The notes under the pieces: generated by a model
Told to the model about the DNA's origin: nothing
Database searches by the model: none
What the model saw: only the letters and a program-made list of their open reading frames with translations
Made by a program: the position numbers and the translations under genes
DNA from: Candidatus Bipolaricaulota bacterium
Lineage (GTDB): Bacteria > Bipolaricaulota > Bipolaricaulia > Bipolaricaulales > Bipolaricaulaceae
Assembly (NCBI GenBank): GCA_021163465.1
Contig: JAGGWU010000094.1
Location: forward strand, 1-15,325
Direction: 5' to 3'
Length of the DNA stretch: 15,325 nucleotides
Shown: one piece after another, positions 13,687-15,325 of the stretch
How the letters are laid out: every line of letters starts with the position of its first letter
Numbering within the stretch: position 1 is the stretch's first letter

Positions 13687-13738
13687 ACGTGGTCACACCC
13701 CAAATGCCGAGGTAAGTCAGCGAAAGAGCACCGCCGTG

Positions 13739-13755
13739 GCAGCAGTGGCTGCTGC
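13739..13755. repeat. Small perfect hairpin in the thi promoter-IS gap
   Basis: GCAGCAG-TGG-CTGCTGC is a 7-bp palindrome with a 3-nt loop. It lies between the thi promoter and the IS fragment, in about 100 nt with no gene. No T run follows on either strand. Confidence 0.4.
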
Positions 13756-13787
13756 TCAAGGTCCTTTCGGTTTGGGAATCTCACCCT

Positions 13788-13951
13788 GGTAGATGAGACC
13801 GGCCTGGGGAACCTGGCCTTGTTCCCCTCACGCGGGTTGAGGCAGGGGAGTGTTCCTTCCCTTCCACCTGGCTACCCCCGCAAGTACTGCCCGCCACAGC
13901 TTGAGGAGGTTGTGGCAAGCACACAGGAGGCGAAGCTCGCTCCTGGCCGCC
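13788..13951 (-). repeat. Inverted repeat arm B (IS 3' end)
   Basis: The minus strand of this stretch matches 2944-3099, including the transposase end and the untranslated tail up to TACC. Similarity stops at 13788, the likely IS boundary. Relative to arm A there is an insertion of about 9 nt (GTGGCGGGC region) after the 'CTCAAG' box. Confidence 0.8.
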
Positions 13952-13965
13952 CTCCCCCAGCCGTC
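13828..13965 (-). pseudogene. Transposase 3'-end remnant (copy B)
   Basis: The minus strand reads GRAARSELRLLCACHNLLKL and WRAVLAGVARWKGRNTPLPQ, ending PA with TGA at 13830-13828. It is the same C-terminus as copy A at 2830-3059, with the closing 'NLLKLW' helix better preserved (CHNLLKLWRAVL against FYNLLKLVLAGV). Upstream of about 13965 the match to copy A and to a transposase fades, so only the tail is left. The stretch 13966-14091, up to the MATE stop, holds nothing I can assign; one plus-strand frame there (DFLKFTRGKSEGLAGFVQQA) looks peptide-like but is unrecognised. Confidence 0.65.
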
Positions 13966-14091
13966 AGAGCGGTAGCGGCGGGAGGAGGAAAAGCTGACCC
14001 CGACCGCAATCGATGAAGCTGTGACTTTCTTAAGTTCACCCGTGGCAAGTCCGAGGGGCTGGCCGGGTTTGTGCAGCAGGCTCTCAAGAAG

Positions 14092-15325
14092 CTATTCCAC
14101 CACACGGTGCTGCCAGGTGCCGGACCAAAGGAGCCCCAGGGCCGCAAGGCCTGAGATGACATTTGAAAGCGACATCCCCCACCAAACCCCCGTATCGCCC
14201 CAGCCCAGGGGAAACGCGAAGACGTAGCTCAACGGGATCCGCAGCGCCCAGAGCCGAAGTATCCCCAGGATCATGGTGGGAACGTTGTGGCCCGCGCCCC
14301 GGAAGATGGCCTGTGCCGAAAAGAACGCCCCCAGAAACGGCATCCCCGCGGCGAAGATCGCGATGAATTCCGCCCCCACCGCGATTACATCCTCTCGTCC
14401 CGGGATGAAAAGCTCCACCAGCGGTTTCCTCAGCATCCAAAGAATCAAGGCTTCCATCGCCAGGAGTCCGAAGAGAAGTGAAAGGCCCTTCCGAACGAGC
14501 TCCCGGACCCGATCATACCTCTCCGCCCCCAGGGCCTGGCCCACCATGGTGGTGAGCCCCACCGAAAGCCCATCGGTGAGGATGAAAAGGAGCCCCAATA
14601 CCCGGTCCCCGATCCCGTACCCCGCCAGGGCCGCCTCGGCGTTGGGGAGCCTCCCGATCACCCCGGTCAATACCACGAACCCGAGCGCTACGCTCGACTG
14701 CCCCACCGCCGCCGGCATTCCCACCCGGAGGGCCCGGAGGACGAACCCCCAGTCCGGGCGCATCTCTCCGAGGACCAGCCGCAGGTGCCCCTGCCCCCGA
14801 GCTAGGATCACCGTCCCCGCCGCGGTGGCCACCGCCTGGGAGATCAACGTGGCATAGGCCGCCCCCACAATTCCCATCCGGGGGAGCCCTGCCCAGCCCA
14901 GGACGAAGAAGGGGTCGAGGAGGATGTTCAACAACGTCCCCCCGCCGTTGACGAGGAGAGGCGTGATGGTATCCCCGGTGGCGGCGAGGCCGAAGTGGAA
15001 AAGCCCGGGGATGAGCATAAAAGGAAGCCCGAGGAAGATGACCGCAATATAGAGGTTCGCCGCCTTCGCCACCCCGCCTTCCGGCACCAAAAGCCCAAGG
15101 AGCCACGGTGAGATGGCGAAGCCCAGTATTCCCAAGGCTATCCCCGAAAACACGGCAACAGAAAAAAGCTGGTTGAAGGCACGGTTCGCTTCGTGGAAGC
15201 GCCCGGTGCCGATGTACTGGGAGACGAACGCGCTCACCGCCGCGCCGCCGAACCCGGCTACAAACGAGATCAGGAACCAAACGATGGGCCAGGACACCTG
15301 GATCCCCGCCACCGCCGCCCCCGCC
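14092..15325 (-). CDS. MATE-family efflux transporter (5' end outside window)
   Basis: MATE proteins export drugs or metabolites in exchange for Na+ or H+. About 411 residues are visible, reading out of the window at the N-terminus; a full protein has 440-460, so roughly the first helix and a half are missing. The chain is a run of hydrophobic helices. The first half shows FVSQYIGTGRFHEANRA and the conserved loop GGTLLNILLDPFFVLG; the second half repeats the pattern with VGQALGAERYDRVRELVRKG and FIPGREDVIAVGAEF. This two-bundle pseudo-symmetry is the family signature. The stop is TAG 14094-14092. It is on the same strand as thiL but separated by IS copy B and the thi promoter, so it is not in that operon. 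Substrate unknown; a polysaccharide flippase is less likely. Confidence 0.9.
   Translation of the reverse strand, partial: AGAAVAGIQVSWPIVWFLISFVAGFGGAAVSAFVSQYIGTGRFHEANRAFNQLFSVAVFSGIALGILGFAISPWLLGLLVPEGGVAKAANLYIAVIFLGLPFMLIPGLFHFGLAATGDTITPLLVNGGGTLLNILLDPFFVLGWAGLPRMGIVGAAYATLISQAVATAAGTVILARGQGHLRLVLGEMRPDWGFVLRALRVGMPAAVGQSSVALGFVVLTGVIGRLPNAEAALAGYGIGDRVLGLLFILTDGLSVGLTTMVGQALGAERYDRVRELVRKGLSLLFGLLAMEALILWMLRKPLVELFIPGREDVIAVGAEFIAIFAAGMPFLGAFFSAQAIFRGAGHNVPTMILGILRLWALRIPLSYVFAFPLGWGDTGVWWGMSLSNVISGLAALGLLWSGTWQHRVVE

Noticed and set aside
13666..14162. Overlapping open frames in both directions between the thi promoter and the MATE stop
   Set aside because: The frames cross the IS remnant and its tail in the wrong orientation or frame and show no family motif.

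Overview
The window is GC-rich bacterial chromosomal DNA. A branched-chain polyamine synthase operon and GC-heavy tRNA stems suggest a thermophile. A formate-tetrahydrofolate ligase beside a broken methylenetetrahydrofolate reductase gene points to a lineage that has, or had, the methyl branch of the Wood-Ljungdahl pathway. Canonical Shine-Dalgarno sites, a long SRP RNA with an Alu domain, sigma-70-like promoters and a TPP riboswitch make it a bacterium. A deep-branching thermophile of the Acetothermia/Bipolaricaulota kind would fit, but that is inference from gene content only.

Left part (1-3430): an accessory scrapyard around one stable RNA unit. It holds the end of an IS481-like transposase, a decayed IS4-like transposase, a minus-strand unit of tRNA-Arg(CCU), tRNA-Ser(GGA) and SRP RNA with its own promoter, a NuoE/HndA-like remnant cut off by a decayed IS256-family element, the 3' end of another transposase, and the C-terminal remnant of metF. 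A dense GTGACG-type repeat follows.

Middle (3450-10528, plus strand): intact fhs, an IS110 remnant, then the operon bpsA-pdaD-speH-speE-speB-truD. The first five genes encode a complete predicted route: arginine to agmatine (PdaD), SAM to decarboxylated SAM (SpeH), agmatine to N1-aminopropylagmatine (SpeE), that to spermidine plus urea (SpeB), and spermidine to N4-bis(aminopropyl)spermidine (BpsA). A pseudouridine synthase is translationally coupled at the end. The 116-nt leader of speH can fold into a compact three-way junction that I do not recognise.

Right part (10537-15325, minus strand): a Cof-type HAD phosphatase, then a thiamine unit read as promoter, TPP riboswitch, thiL, thiB, ending in a strong hairpin. 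The thiL leader carries a second copy of the riboswitch P1 3' strand and a hairpin that would hide the ribosome binding site, so the whole switch can be sketched from sequence. A second, inverted copy of the transposase 3' end seen at 2944-3099 lies at 13788-13951, so the two copies flank the metabolic core. The window ends inside a MATE-family efflux pump gene.
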